Positions 33,965 to 43,107 of a stretch of 64,000 bases of DNA are shown here, in pieces. The notes under the pieces are model-generated. The model saw only the letters and a program-made list of their open reading frames with translations, was not told the DNA's origin and did not search any database. The stretch lies in contig CAWAYQ010000032.1 of assembly GCA_963786225.1 (NCBI GenBank), positions 186,001 to 250,000 on the forward strand. The letters are read 5' to 3'. Numbering within the stretch: position 1 is the first letter of the stretch; each line of letters starts with the position of its first letter. The stretch is from Flaviflagellibacter sp963786225 (GTDB lineage Bacteria > Pseudomonadota > Alphaproteobacteria > Rhizobiales > Methylopilaceae). The position numbers were made by a program, and so were the translations under genes.

Positions 33965-33987
33965 CTTGGTTCTAAAAAAGCACCAAG
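33965..33987. promoter_or_regulatory. Inverted repeat CTTGGT-N11-ACCAAG between cupin and MocR genes
   Basis: CTTGGT (33965-33970) and ACCAAG (33982-33987) are exact complements around an A-rich spacer, located in the 87-bp divergent gap 30 bp before the MocR start. It is a good candidate for the MocR operator. A hairpin in a transcript is the alternative. Confidence 0.45.
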
Positions 33988-34016
33988 AATGAGCAAAAGT
34001 CGCGTACTACGCCGGC

Positions 34017-35423
34017 ATGGACCCGCCACTCAAATTGGAGCTCGACCGATCGGCCAAGACGCCGCTGGCCGAGCAGATACGAAAGGGCATCAGCACCGCG
34101 ATCGAAACCGGCGTGCTGGTTCCGGGCGCACGTCTGCCCTCGTGGCTGGACCTGGCAGCCCAGCTTGGTGTCGCCCGCGGCACGGTACGCGCGGCTTACG
34201 AAAAGCTGTCTGCTGCCCAGCTCATCGTCGCATCGCGCGCGGCCGGAACTCGTGTCGCGGATCGGCCACCCAACATTGCTCGGGTGGAGCAGCCGCCCGA
34301 TCCCGGCTCCTTCATGGAGAGGTATCTGGAGATGACGGCAGGTCCGTCGATCTTCCAGATGGGCGTGCCCGCGCAGGAAACCTTTCCCGCGACGCTTCTC
34401 GCGCGGATCCGCTCGCAGGCAGTACGCGCGGAATTGAGCGCGCCGGCGATCTATCCCGACCCTCGCGGCGAGCTGGAACTGCGACGGGAGATTGCCGCCT
34501 ATCTTGCCGTCGCGCGCGGAATCGAATGTTCCCCAAACCAAGTCATCATTACTGGCGGATACAGCAGCGGGCTCGGACTGGCACTCCATGTGCTCGGTCT
34601 CGAGGGGCGAAAGGTTTGGATCGAAGATCCAGGCTTTCCCTTCGCCCGGCGTGGCCTGGAACTCGCGCGATTGTCGCTTGTTCCGATCCCCGTTGATGCC
34701 GATGGCATCGATGTCGATTATGGTATCCGCCATGCTCCGGATGCAGCGCTGGTTGTCGTTACTCCGGGTCAGCAGGCGCCGCTCGGATCCACTTTGTCGC
34801 TGGCACGGCGGCTGCGCCTACTCGACTGGGCGGTGCGAAGTGAAACATGGGTGGTCGAAGACGACTACCTGAGTGAATTGCAGCTGAATGGCCGCGCCGC
34901 CCCGGCGCTCGCCTCGCTCGACCGCGCAGGTCGCGTCATTCACATTGGCTCCTTCAGCAAGACCATAAGTCCAGCTCTGCGGCTGGGCTTCCTCGTTGCA
35001 CCACCCGCGCTGACATCCCGTTTTGCGGAGTTTGCGGCGTGTCTCGCGCCTGCCCCTGGGCCGTCCGTACAACTCGCAACCGCCGAGTTCATGCGCGAAG
35101 GCCACTACATGCGGCATCTGAGACGTACTAAGCGCGTCTACTCAGCTCAACGCGACGCGTTGCTGAAATGCCTGCGAATGGAGGCCGGCGGGATTTCGGT
35201 CGCCGGATTGACGGTGCTGCTGCGCTTGCCGGATGGCGTGCCCGACCTTTCCATAGCCAGGGAAACACTGGCGCTCGGAATGGCGCCGGTACCGCTCTCG
35301 GTCTGGTATGCGTCGCCAGATTCTGCGCAATCCGGCTTACTGCTGGGCCTCGCGACAGCCCCTGAAAGGCAACTCGCGAAATCCTGCGACCGCCTGATTG
35401 GGATCATAAAACGTTTCACGTAG
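34017..35423 (+). CDS. MocR/PdxR-type regulator (GntR helix-turn-helix fused to aminotransferase fold)
   Basis: The 468-residue protein has an N-terminal GntR winged helix (LAEQIRKGISTAIETGVLVPGARLPSW, then GVARGTVRAAYEKL) and a class-I aminotransferase-like domain. The latter has YPDPRGELELRREIA (146-160), VIITGGYSSGLGLAL, EDDY (281-284) and the PLP lysine K315 in GSFSKTISP. MocR proteins use PLP or an adduct as effector and usually control a neighbouring divergent gene, here the secreted cupin. GDP-like ribosome sites are weak. Confidence 0.93.
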   Translation: MDPPLKLELDRSAKTPLAEQIRKGISTAIETGVLVPGARLPSWLDLAAQLGVARGTVRAAYEKLSAAQLIVASRAAGTRVADRPPNIARVEQPPDPGSFMERYLEMTAGPSIFQMGVPAQETFPATLLARIRSQAVRAELSAPAIYPDPRGELELRREIAAYLAVARGIECSPNQVIITGGYSSGLGLALHVLGLEGRKVWIEDPGFPFARRGLELARLSLVPIPVDADGIDVDYGIRHAPDAALVVVTPGQQAPLGSTLSLARRLRLLDWAVRSETWVVEDDYLSELQLNGRAAPALASLDRAGRVIHIGSFSKTISPALRLGFLVAPPALTSRFAEFAACLAPAPGPSVQLATAEFMREGHYMRHLRRTKRVYSAQRDALLKCLRMEAGGISVAGLTVLLRLPDGVPDLSIARETLALGMAPVPLSVWYASPDSAQSGLLLGLATAPERQLAKSCDRLIGIIKRFT

Positions 35424-35435
35424 CGGTTCCATCGC

Positions 35436-37541
35436 TTACCGCCACATATCACGCGTCCGCGCGGCAACATCGATACGCACGGCTTTAGCCGCCGAGCCCA
35501 TCGCCTGTTCGGCGCCGACGCTCGGCCACGTCGTGGGTTCGAACAGATGCAGGATGTCGCGCGGCACGAACCTCGTCCGCGAAGCGTAGACGTGCCGGTC
35601 ACCATGCGCGTTCTGCTGATGTGTGAAGAAGCGCTGCGGCACGAGGAGGTGCAAATTGTCTTTGGCGCGCGTCATCGCCACATAGAGAAGACGCCGCTCT
35701 TCCTCGAGTTCGGCCGTCGTGCCGGCGCCGAGATCGGACGGGATGCAGCCGTCGACCACGTTCAGCACGAAGACCGACTTCCATTCCTGACCCTTGGCGG
35801 AATGTATGGTCGACAGAATTAGGTAATCTTCATCGAGAAGAGGAACGCCGGCCTGATCGCTGGTCGCATCCGGCGGGTCGAGCGTGAGCTCCGTCAGGAA
35901 GCGCTCCCGCGACGGATAGCCTCCGGCGATTTGTTCGAGCTGGATGAGATCGGCGCGGCGCATGGCGGCGTCTTCGTGGATGCGATCGAGATGGGGTTCG
36001 TACCAGAGCCGTGCCGCTTCCAGTTCCGCGGGCCAGCCCGTAGCGCCCGACCGCAGACGCGTCATCATCTCGACGAATGACCGCCAATCTTCTCCGGCGC
36101 GGGGCGGGCAGACTGCGAAGCAGAGCGCATCTATGGGATCAGCCGCCTCGCGCATCTGCTCCAATATCCGATGCGCAGTGGCGGGGCCGACGCCAGGAAT
36201 GAGTTGCATGACCCGAAACCCGGCGACCCTGTCTTTCGGATTTTCGACGAAGCGGAGGAGGGCGAGCACATCCTTGATGTGGGCCGCGTCGAGAAATTTG
36301 AGCCCGCCAAACTTCACGAAGGGAATGTTGCGGCGGGTCAGCTCGACCTCAAGGGGCCCGCTGTGATGCGAGGCGCGGAACAGAACGGCCTGTTGTTTCA
36401 GCGCGGTTCCGACCTCCCGGTTTTCCAAGATCTGACCGACAATATAGCGGGCCTGATCGGTCTCATCGCGAACGTTCACGAGCTGCGGCCGTTCGGCAGA
36501 CTGACGCTCAGTCCAGAGGTTCTTCGTGAATCGCTCGGCGGCGAGATCGATCACGGCGTTGGCGGCGGAGAGGATCGGCTGCGTCGAACGGTAGTTACGA
36601 TCCAGAGTGATGATTTCGGCCGGAGGATTGAACTGCAACGGGAAATCGAGAATGTTGCGGACCGTTGCGGCGCGAAATGAATAGATCGATTGTGCATCGT
36701 CGCCGACGACCGTCAGCCCGTGCCCGTTCGGCTTCAGCGCGAGAAGGACCGATGCCTGGAGCCGGTTGGTGTCCTGATATTCGTCGATGAGAACGTGATC
36801 GAAGCGGCCGCCGAGGTCGCGCGCCAGTTCCGGATCGCCGACCATCTGCGCCCAGTAAAGCAGCAAATCGTCGTAATCGAGCACGTTCTGGCGCTGCTTC
36901 GCTTCGACATACTCGGCGAACAGTTCGCGGAGTTCGGCGACCCATGCGGCACACCACGGAAACGCGGAACGCAGAACGTCCTCGATCGGAACCTCGGAGT
37001 TCACGCAGCGGGAATAGATCGCAACGCAGGTGCCCTTTGTGGGGAAACGAGTTTGCGTCTTCGAGAATCCGCGTTCATGGCGGACAAAATTCATGAGGTC
37101 CGCTGAATCCTCGCGGTCGTGAATGGTGAAGGCTCGATCGACGCCGATCTGGTCAGCATATTCCCGCAGCAGCCGCGCGCCGATGCCGTGAAAGGTCCCA
37201 GCCCACGTCAGAGCGCCGGACATGAGGCTTGCCGTCTCACCGAGTACCTGTGCCGAGATGCGTTCGACGCGGCGGCTCAGCTCGGCGGCGGCGCGGCGCG
37301 AGAAAGTCAGCAGCATGATCCGGCGCGGATCGGCGCCTTCGACGATCAGGTGCGCGACGCGGTGGGCAAGGGTGTTGGTCTTGCCGGACCCAGCGCCCGC
37401 GATGATGAGCAGCGGCTTGAAAATGCCGTCGGCGCCCTGTCCGGTACCGTGCTCGACAGCTCGCCGCTGTTCGACATTCAGTTTGGCGAGATAAGCGGCG
37501 GTCAAGTTCGAATCATCCCAGCGACAAGAGGAACGAACCAT
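35436..37541 (-). CDS. SF1 DNA helicase, UvrD/PcrA/Rep-like
   Basis: The 701-residue protein has all SF1A motifs: Walker A AGAGSGKT (48-55), LTFSRRAAAEL, LIDEYQDTNRLQ (Walker B), VVGDDAQSIYSFRAA, LDRNYRSTQPIL, STIHSAKGQEWKSVFV and YVAMTRAKDNLHLL. Such enzymes unwind DNA 3' to 5' in repair or replication restart. It is distinct from a full-length chromosomal UvrD by its shorter C-terminus. It ends 13 bp from the convergent MocR gene. It may belong to the accessory region, since its neighbours are fragments and transporters. Confidence 0.93.
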   Translation of the reverse strand: MVRSSCRWDDSNLTAAYLAKLNVEQRRAVEHGTGQGADGIFKPLLIIAGAGSGKTNTLAHRVAHLIVEGADPRRIMLLTFSRRAAAELSRRVERISAQVLGETASLMSGALTWAGTFHGIGARLLREYADQIGVDRAFTIHDREDSADLMNFVRHERGFSKTQTRFPTKGTCVAIYSRCVNSEVPIEDVLRSAFPWCAAWVAELRELFAEYVEAKQRQNVLDYDDLLLYWAQMVGDPELARDLGGRFDHVLIDEYQDTNRLQASVLLALKPNGHGLTVVGDDAQSIYSFRAATVRNILDFPLQFNPPAEIITLDRNYRSTQPILSAANAVIDLAAERFTKNLWTERQSAERPQLVNVRDETDQARYIVGQILENREVGTALKQQAVLFRASHHSGPLEVELTRRNIPFVKFGGLKFLDAAHIKDVLALLRFVENPKDRVAGFRVMQLIPGVGPATAHRILEQMREAADPIDALCFAVCPPRAGEDWRSFVEMMTRLRSGATGWPAELEAARLWYEPHLDRIHEDAAMRRADLIQLEQIAGGYPSRERFLTELTLDPPDATSDQAGVPLLDEDYLILSTIHSAKGQEWKSVFVLNVVDGCIPSDLGAGTTAELEEERRLLYVAMTRAKDNLHLLVPQRFFTHQQNAHGDRHVYASRTRFVPRDILHLFEPTTWPSVGAEQAMGSAAKAVRIDVAARTRDMWR

Positions 37542-37899
37542 GTTTCTTGTTTTGTTCGCAATAGCTCAGGGGACCGAGACTTTTCGGCGGTGGAGTGAAT
37601 TTGCGCATACCGCTTCATCGCGGACGCGAAGTCAGTACCTAACGTGGCTTTGAAGGCGCATCAGTAGACGGCAACTTCAAACCTCGTCGGCGTGACACCG
37701 GGGGTGCAGCAGCATCACCCGAGCGCGGCCAAGGCGTGGGGCTTTGTCACGGTCACGGGCGGTGTTCCGCGTGCACGGTTGCCAGTACGGCCGCGGCCAT
37801 CGACCCGGCCGGATATTTTTTCGTGGTCTACGGGGACCAGTGCGACTCAACCTACCGTTGCGGAGAAGTGCAATCCAGGGTTATGGTTGGCCCATCTCC
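37542..37899. other. Intergenic/degraded stretch before a broken glycosyltransferase
   Basis: No supported gene. Frames reading towards the glycosyltransferase remnant at 37900 contain no credible start codon with a ribosome site, so this may include its former 5' region. It also holds the promoter of the leftward helicase. Confidence 0.35.
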
Positions 37900-38285
37900 G
37901 TCGCAGCCGTTATCCCCCTCTACAATGGCGCCAAATTCATTGGGCCGGCCCTTCACAGCGTCATCAGCCAGACGGAACCGCCCGATGAAGTCATTGTCGT
38001 GGACGATGGCTCGACCGACAACGGTGCAGAGATGGTCAGAACCATTTCTGCCCGTTTTCAGGAAGCCCCGATAAAGCTGCTGCGACAACCGAATGCAGGG
38101 CAGTCCAAGGCCCGAAATTTCGGCATAAAGTCGAGCAAAAGCACGTACATCGCCCTGCTTGACCAGGATGATATGTGGTTACGCGACCATCTCGCCATTC
38201 TGAAGCGCGGGCTTATGGAGGGGGAACGTCAGAAAAAGATTGGCGTGGTCTACGGAGACCTTGACGGGATGGACTTCCAGGGTCT
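37900..38285 (+). pseudogene. Truncated family-2 glycosyltransferase
   Basis: The frame reads VAAVIPLYNGAKFIGPALHS, DEVIVVDDGSTDNG, NAGQSKARNFGIKSS and ALLDQDDMWLRDHLAIL, which is the N-terminal GT-A half of a family-2 glycosyltransferase with the nucleotide-binding VDDGSTD and metal-binding DQDD motifs. About 130 residues remain. There is no in-frame ATG before the domain, and after about 38285 the reading frame becomes the antisense of the neighbouring gntR gene. Both ends are lost, so it is a remnant of a rearrangement. Confidence 0.8.
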
Positions 38286-38355
38286 GCGACCCGCCACGAC
38301 CAGACGTCGATCGCGCGCCAGGCTGCCCCGCGAGCGGGCTAAACCTTGGCCAACA

Positions 38356-39078
38356 TCACCGGGAGATCTCGTTCTCGATGTAGGTGAGAGTTCGATTGTA
38401 GTGATCGACCAAAAGGACTGCGGCGCGATCGGGCTCGCCGTCCACCACCACATCCATGAGCTCCCGATGCTCTTCCAGCGCGCTTCGCTTGGCTGAGATC
38501 GCCGAAATCAGGATGTACCGCTGTGCTTGATCCATCAGTAGTTCGCAAAAACGCAACAGCCAGCTCGAACCGCAATTGGCGAGTAGGGCGAGATGGAAAG
38601 CCCGGTGACGCGTCTCCCACTCCGTCCGTTTCGCGACGTCCCACGCCTCGCCGGTCGGCGCGCTCCGAGATAGGCGGTGGAAGGCGAGAACGATGTTCTC
38701 TTCCCACTCCGGGGTGCGATTGCGCATGCTCTCGCACATTGCCGTCACTTCCAGCCAGCACCGCGTTTTGACGAGTTCGCGCCAACGCTCGATGCTGATC
38801 TCCGGCACGAAGAAACCGCGCTGATCGTGGCGGTCGACCAGCCGCTCGGACGACAACCGATTCAGCGCCTCGCGCACCGGGTTGGTGCCGGCGCCGTAGA
38901 GATCGGCGACGAACTCGATCGGCAGCTTCTGCCCCGGGGCCAGCACATTCTTGAGGATGTCCTGCCGCAGCTTCTCATAGACGATCGTCGCGGCAGTCGC
39001 CTTTTCCGGACGAGGGCGAGCCCGGCCGACAGCCGGTTCACTGCGTTTCCTATCCAGGATCTTGATGTCCTCACTCAT
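38356..39078 (-). CDS. GntR family regulator, FadR/FCD subfamily
   Basis: The 240-residue protein has the N-terminal winged helix (VYEKLRQDILKNVLAPGQKL, TNPVREALNRLSSERLV, GFFVPEI) and a C-terminal FCD helical ligand domain, with metal-site type residues in ETRHRAFHLALLANCG and EEHRELMDVVVDG. The ATG at 39078 has GGAAGGG upstream; the longer frame from 39186 overlaps the permease. It follows the ABC genes in the same direction, 41 bp after the permease, and probably regulates them. Confidence 0.92.
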   Translation of the reverse strand: MSEDIKILDRKRSEPAVGRARPRPEKATAATIVYEKLRQDILKNVLAPGQKLPIEFVADLYGAGTNPVREALNRLSSERLVDRHDQRGFFVPEISIERWRELVKTRCWLEVTAMCESMRNRTPEWEENIVLAFHRLSRSAPTGEAWDVAKRTEWETRHRAFHLALLANCGSSWLLRFCELLMDQAQRYILISAISAKRSALEEHRELMDVVVDGEPDRAAVLLVDHYNRTLTYIENEISR

Positions 39079-39119
39079 TTCGCCGCCCTTCCTGGGGTTG
39101 AGAAGAACTGCCGTTCGCG

Positions 39120-39983
39120 TCAGGCAAAATGCCCTCTCCCGCCCGAGCCGTTGCGTTGCCAATACACGAAGCGGCGCTGCATCCAAACGACGCTCCAGAA
39201 CGTCACCAGGCCGAGCAGGCTGAGATAAACGATAAGCGCGAAGACGCGCGGCGTGTCCAGTTGCGACGCGGCGACTCGGATCAGCTCGCCAAAGCCGCGG
39301 CCGCCGCCGAGGAACTCGCCGGTAATCGCACCGGCGACGACGCCAATCGCCGCGATCTTAAGGCCGGTGAAGAACTGCGGCAGTCCGCTCGGGATCTTCA
39401 GCCTGATGAGTGTCTGCATTCGGGTTGCCCCGACACTGCGGAACAACATGCGAGCATTTTCATCGGCTGCGTGCAATCCTGCGGCGACCCCGACCACGAT
39501 CGGGAAAGTCGCGATGAACGCCGCGAGCGCCACCTTGGAGGCAATGCCGAAGCCCAGCCAAGCGACGAACAACGGTGCGAAAGCAACCTTCGGCATTGTG
39601 TCGATCGCGACGATGAAGGGCATCACCGCGCGTTCGCCGAAGCGGGTCTCACCGACGATGATGCCGAGCGAGGCACCCAGAAGGACCGCGATGACGAAGC
39701 CGAGCGCGACCTCCTGAACCGTGACCCAGAGCGCCTTTAGCATGAAGTTGCCGCTCAGCAGCGATTTGCCGACAAAGATGAGTTCCTGCCCGACACGGAG
39801 CGGCGACGGCAGGATGATGGGCGAGACGAACCCCGCAGCGCAGATTGCCTGCCAGACAGCAAGGAAGGCGGCAAGGAGGCCCACCATGGCGATCCACGTC
39901 GGCGTTCGGTCGATCCAGTGGCCGTTCTCGGTCCACACCGTGCTGGCCGGAATGGCTTCGCCGCCCAAAAGGGGAGTGCTCAT
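39120..39983 (-). CDS. ABC transporter permease, SsuC/NrtB/ThiX type
   Basis: The 287-residue protein has about six hydrophobic segments and the EAA loop (ENARMLFRSVGATRMQTLIRLKIPSGLP in pieces), followed by the conserved GVVAGAITGEFLGGGRGFGELI segment. Its start overlaps the ATPase stop (ATGA). It forms the membrane part of the importer with the flanking ATPase and binding protein. Confidence 0.92.
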   Translation of the reverse strand: MSTPLLGGEAIPASTVWTENGHWIDRTPTWIAMVGLLAAFLAVWQAICAAGFVSPIILPSPLRVGQELIFVGKSLLSGNFMLKALWVTVQEVALGFVIAVLLGASLGIIVGETRFGERAVMPFIVAIDTMPKVAFAPLFVAWLGFGIASKVALAAFIATFPIVVGVAAGLHAADENARMLFRSVGATRMQTLIRLKIPSGLPQFFTGLKIAAIGVVAGAITGEFLGGGRGFGELIRVAASQLDTPRVFALIVYLSLLGLVTFWSVVWMQRRFVYWQRNGSGGRGHFA

Positions 39984-40810
39984 AGTAGCTTGTCCCTGCC
40001 GAGAAGATTGCGGATTTGACGGACGTGGGCCCCGAACGCCGGCTCGGTCATCATGTCGAGCGTGCGCGGACGCGGCAGATCAATCGTGATCGCCTCCACA
40101 ATGCGCCCTGGCCGAGGCGACATCACGTAGACGACGTCGGACAGGATGACGGCCTCGGAAATGGAATGTGTGACGAGGAACGCCGTCGCGTTGGTTTGCA
40201 AACAGATCCGCTGCAGCTCCATGTTCATGAAGTCGCGTATGAGCTCATCGAGCGCACTGAACGGCTCGTCGAGAAGGATCACCTTCGGCTCGTTGATCAG
40301 CATCCGGCAGATGGCCGCACGCTGCGCCATGCCGCCGGAAAGCTCGTTCGGGTAGACGGACTCGAAGCCGTTCAGCCCCACCAATTCAAGCAGGGCCAAC
40401 GCCTTACCATGGGCGGCCGTCGCGGCTTTCTTGCCGTCCTGAATTTCGGTCGGCAGCACGACGTTCTCGATGGTCGTGCGCCAGGGAAGCAGCGTGGGCT
40501 GCTGGAACATCATGCCGATATCCCGGCGAGGCCCCATCACTGGCCTGCCGTCCAGAACGACGCTGCCTTCCGACGGTGACAGCAGCCCCGCCATGATTTT
40601 CAGCAAGGTGGACTTGCCGCAGCCGCTGGAGCCGATCACCGAGGAAAAGCTGCCCTCCGGCAGGACCAAATCGACGTTTTCCAGCGCCACGACGTCGCGC
40701 TGCGGATAGGTCTTCCGAACACGGTTCAGCTCGTACACCGGCCGGGCGCGGCGCCCGGCCGGGAAAAGGTTCGCGCCGGATAGGGTCACTGGCCCTTGCT
40801 CTTGTTCCAA
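39980..40810 (-). CDS. ABC transporter ATP-binding protein, SsuB/ThiZ type
   Basis: The 276-residue ATPase has Walker A GSSGCGKST, the Q-loop MMFQQPTLLPW, signature LSGGMAQR, Walker B VILLDEPFSALD and the switch His in FLVTHSISEAV. The start at 40810 overlaps the end of the binding-protein gene by 25 bp, so a later start cannot be excluded, but the N-terminal strand VYELNRVRKTYP is preserved either way. It drives the neighbouring importer. Confidence 0.94.
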   Translation of the reverse strand: MEQEQGPVTLSGANLFPAGRRARPVYELNRVRKTYPQRDVVALENVDLVLPEGSFSSVIGSSGCGKSTLLKIMAGLLSPSEGSVVLDGRPVMGPRRDIGMMFQQPTLLPWRTTIENVVLPTEIQDGKKAATAAHGKALALLELVGLNGFESVYPNELSGGMAQRAAICRMLINEPKVILLDEPFSALDELIRDFMNMELQRICLQTNATAFLVTHSISEAVILSDVVYVMSPRPGRIVEAITIDLPRPRTLDMMTEPAFGAHVRQIRNLLGRDKLL

Positions 40811-41814
40811 ACCTCAACGAACTCGTTGGTGTAAGCCTTGTCGAGGTTGGCGAGCGGCTGCTTGAGGACGCCGGTCGCGAGCAGCGATTCATGCCACTGC
40901 GCCCACTGTTCCGGGTGATTGTAGCCCCAACCCTTGCCCTTGATCGCCGGCGTCACGCGTTCGCGCGCGCTCTCGAGAAGCGCCGCGGCGAAGGCGCGAT
41001 CCTCGCCCTCCTGCGGATTTGCGACCGCCGTGTGCTTCAACACCGCGTCGGTGTTCGCCGGGTTCATGGCAAAGTGCGTCGCGCGCACGATGGCACGCCC
41101 GAAACCTTCAATGACATCGCGGTTCTCGGCGAGGAAGGCGGTTGTCGTGACGTAGCCGTTGCCGAACAGATTGAGGTTCTTTTCGGGGGTGATTTCGCGA
41201 AGCTTCGCGCCGCGCATCTTCAGGATTGCTGCATCGGCGAAAGCGCCGACATAGCCGTCGATGTCCTTGCGCAAGAACGCCGCGGTCGCCATGCCGCCGT
41301 CACCGACGATCAGGAACTCGTAGTCCTTGCCCTCGACCATATTCAGCTCTTTGAAGATCGGACGGACGAAGGCGACTTCGGCACCATCTGCGGTGCCGAC
41401 GCCGATCACCTTGCCCTTGAGATCCGCCGGCTTCCGAAATTCGGACGCCTCCTCGACGAACAGACCCATCTGGCTCTTTGCAAAATGATTGTAGATGAAC
41501 ACGGCCTCCAGCTTGTTGGAGCGGGCGGCGAGAAGCGGCCCCGGGCCCGGATGGCCGATCTGCGCCTGCCCGGCAGCGAGCGCCTGGAGAATGAGACCGG
41601 ATCCGTCGACGACCTCGATCCGGACGTTGATTCCCTCTTCCTTGAAGTAGCCCTCTCCGATGCCGGCATGGATTGGGAAATGCTGGATGGCGCCCGGATG
41701 GGGGAAGACAACAGTGATCGTCTTGGCGCTTTGTGCTTGTATTTTAGGCGCCGCCAATCCGAGGGCCAAGGCCGCTCCGGTTCCCAAAAGTACGTTGCGT
41801 CGATTGATGGCCAT
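40786..41814 (-). CDS. ABC transporter substrate-binding protein, NrtA/SsuA/TauA-like
   Basis: The 342-residue protein has a Tat-like leader (MAINRRNVLLGTGAALALGLAAP) and the NMT1/THI5-like fold with HAGIGEGYFKEEGINVRIEVVDGSG, ALAAGQAQIGHPGPGPLLAA and DLKGKVIGVGTADGAEVAF. GGGGGC lies before the ATG at 41814; the frame from 41970 is too long. The ligand is unknown. It heads the operon binding protein-ATPase-permease-gntR and is divergent from an FAH-family hydrolase, suggesting uptake of an organic acid or aromatic intermediate. Confidence 0.9.
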   Translation of the reverse strand: MAINRRNVLLGTGAALALGLAAPKIQAQSAKTITVVFPHPGAIQHFPIHAGIGEGYFKEEGINVRIEVVDGSGLILQALAAGQAQIGHPGPGPLLAARSNKLEAVFIYNHFAKSQMGLFVEEASEFRKPADLKGKVIGVGTADGAEVAFVRPIFKELNMVEGKDYEFLIVGDGGMATAAFLRKDIDGYVGAFADAAILKMRGAKLREITPEKNLNLFGNGYVTTTAFLAENRDVIEGFGRAIVRATHFAMNPANTDAVLKHTAVANPQEGEDRAFAAALLESARERVTPAIKGKGWGYNHPEQWAQWHESLLATGVLKQPLANLDKAYTNEFVEVWNKSKGQ

Positions 41815-41986
41815 GTTGCAGCCCCCTGGTTCGTGCGAATGCGCAGAGAAGTCTGCTGCCACGCGATGTACGAAGCAAGGGTTTCCGCAGAAAAATGTAT
41901 AATCGACGAAAAAAGTTAGGACTGTACGGTTTGTGAGTGCGCGTGTAGCCAGGGCGCAGAGCCATACCACGCGAGGTCAGACTTCA

Positions 41987-42691
41987 ATGAACGCACTCAA
42001 TTCGGTCGTCCCGATGACCCTTCCCGTCCTCGGCGAGGAGGCGACCTTCGCGGTCCGCCGTGTCTATTGCGTAGGCCGGAACTACATCGCCCATATCCGC
42101 GAGATGAAGGAAGGCGACGAGCGGGATCCACCGTTCTTCTTTCAAAAGCCGGCCGACGCGGTCGTGCAGCCGGATTCCGTGATCAACTACCCTCCCGAAA
42201 CGGAGGACTTCCAGTTCGAGGTCGAGCTCGTCGCCGCTATCGGCCGCGAGGCGCGCAATGTATCGGCGGACGACGCGCTCGATCATGTGTTCGGATACGC
42301 GGTCGGACTCGACATGACCCGCCGTGATCGTCAGCGCGAAGTGTTCCGCAAGGGCCTGCCTTGGGAGATCGGCAAATCCTTCGACCAGTCCTCCCCCTGC
42401 GGCGTGATCGTCCCCGTTTCGGTCTGCGGCCATAAGCTGGCGGGCGAGATCAAGATCGACGTGAACGGCGAGCGGCGGCAGAGCGGCGATCTGAGCCAGA
42501 TGATTTGGAACGTCCCAGAGATCATCGCCAACCTCTCCCGCTCATACGTGCTGAAGCCGGGAGATCTGATCTACACAGGTACCCCGGCGGGCGTGGGCGC
42601 CGTAGTCCCGGGAGACCGTCTCGTCTCCACGGTCGAGGGGCTGCAACCGCTGACAATCACGATTGGTGGCTGCATGCACAGAGACGGGTGA
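41987..42691 (+). CDS. Fumarylacetoacetate hydrolase family protein
   Basis: The 234-residue protein has the FAH fold: VYCVGRNYIAHIREM near the N-terminus, FFQKPADAVV, DFQFEVELVAAIGREARN with the ExE metal site, FGYAVGLDMTRRDRQ and the IYTGTPAGVGAVVPGD C-terminal motif. Members hydrolyse C-C bonds or decarboxylate or hydrate 2-oxo acids (fumarylpyruvate, 2-hydroxyhepta-dienedioate type). The start at 41987 has GAGGT before it. It is divergent from the ABC importer and may act on the imported compound. Confidence 0.9.
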   Translation: MNALNSVVPMTLPVLGEEATFAVRRVYCVGRNYIAHIREMKEGDERDPPFFFQKPADAVVQPDSVINYPPETEDFQFEVELVAAIGREARNVSADDALDHVFGYAVGLDMTRRDRQREVFRKGLPWEIGKSFDQSSPCGVIVPVSVCGHKLAGEIKIDVNGERRQSGDLSQMIWNVPEIIANLSRSYVLKPGDLIYTGTPAGVGAVVPGDRLVSTVEGLQPLTITIGGCMHRDG

Positions 42692-42721
42692 GGGGCGGTT
42701 CGGGCCCTCCAGGGATCACCA

Positions 42722-43071
42722 GCCTTAACCCGCCTCGACCGGCTTGGGTGCGACACACATGATGTTCTGAACCTGATTCACGAGGTTGAGCAGAAGGGCG
42801 CCCACGTCACCATGCTTGACCCTCATGTCTCGACTCGAGGCGAGATGGGACACGTCGTACTTACGGTTCTCGTGGTCGCTCAGATGGAGCGCCGCTTCAT
42901 CAAAGAGCGCCAGCGAGAGGAATCAGCCGGGCAAAGGCGACCGGCGCATATCGTGGCGGCAGGGCGCGGCTGGAGCACGACCTTATAAAGGCCATGCATG
43001 CGAAGAGTGTCACACAGTGGCGTCACACGGAACGGATGCGGACAACAGGTACTACGACGAACCTAGAATAG
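42722..43071 (+). pseudogene. Serine recombinase (resolvase/invertase) remnant with frameshift
   Basis: From 42731 one frame reads RLDRLGCDTHDVLNLIHEVE, then VTMLDPHVSTRGEMGHVVL and VAQMERRFIKERQRE, which is the dimerisation half of a Hin/TnpR-type serine recombinase. After about 42925 the protein continues in a different frame as AKATGAYRGGRARLE, typical of the start of the C-terminal DNA-binding region, and ends at TAG 43069-43071. The catalytic serine part is missing. It is a decayed recombinase. Confidence 0.8.
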
Positions 43072-43107
43072 ATGCGGTTGCTTCGCGCCACCGAAGCTCA
43101 AAAGTAT

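Noticed and set aside
41881..41940. ATGTATAATCGAC segment in the ABC/FAH divergent promoter as a further copy of the GTATAC operator
   Set aside because: Lacks the second half-site and the 4-bp spacing seen at 4864 and 8257.
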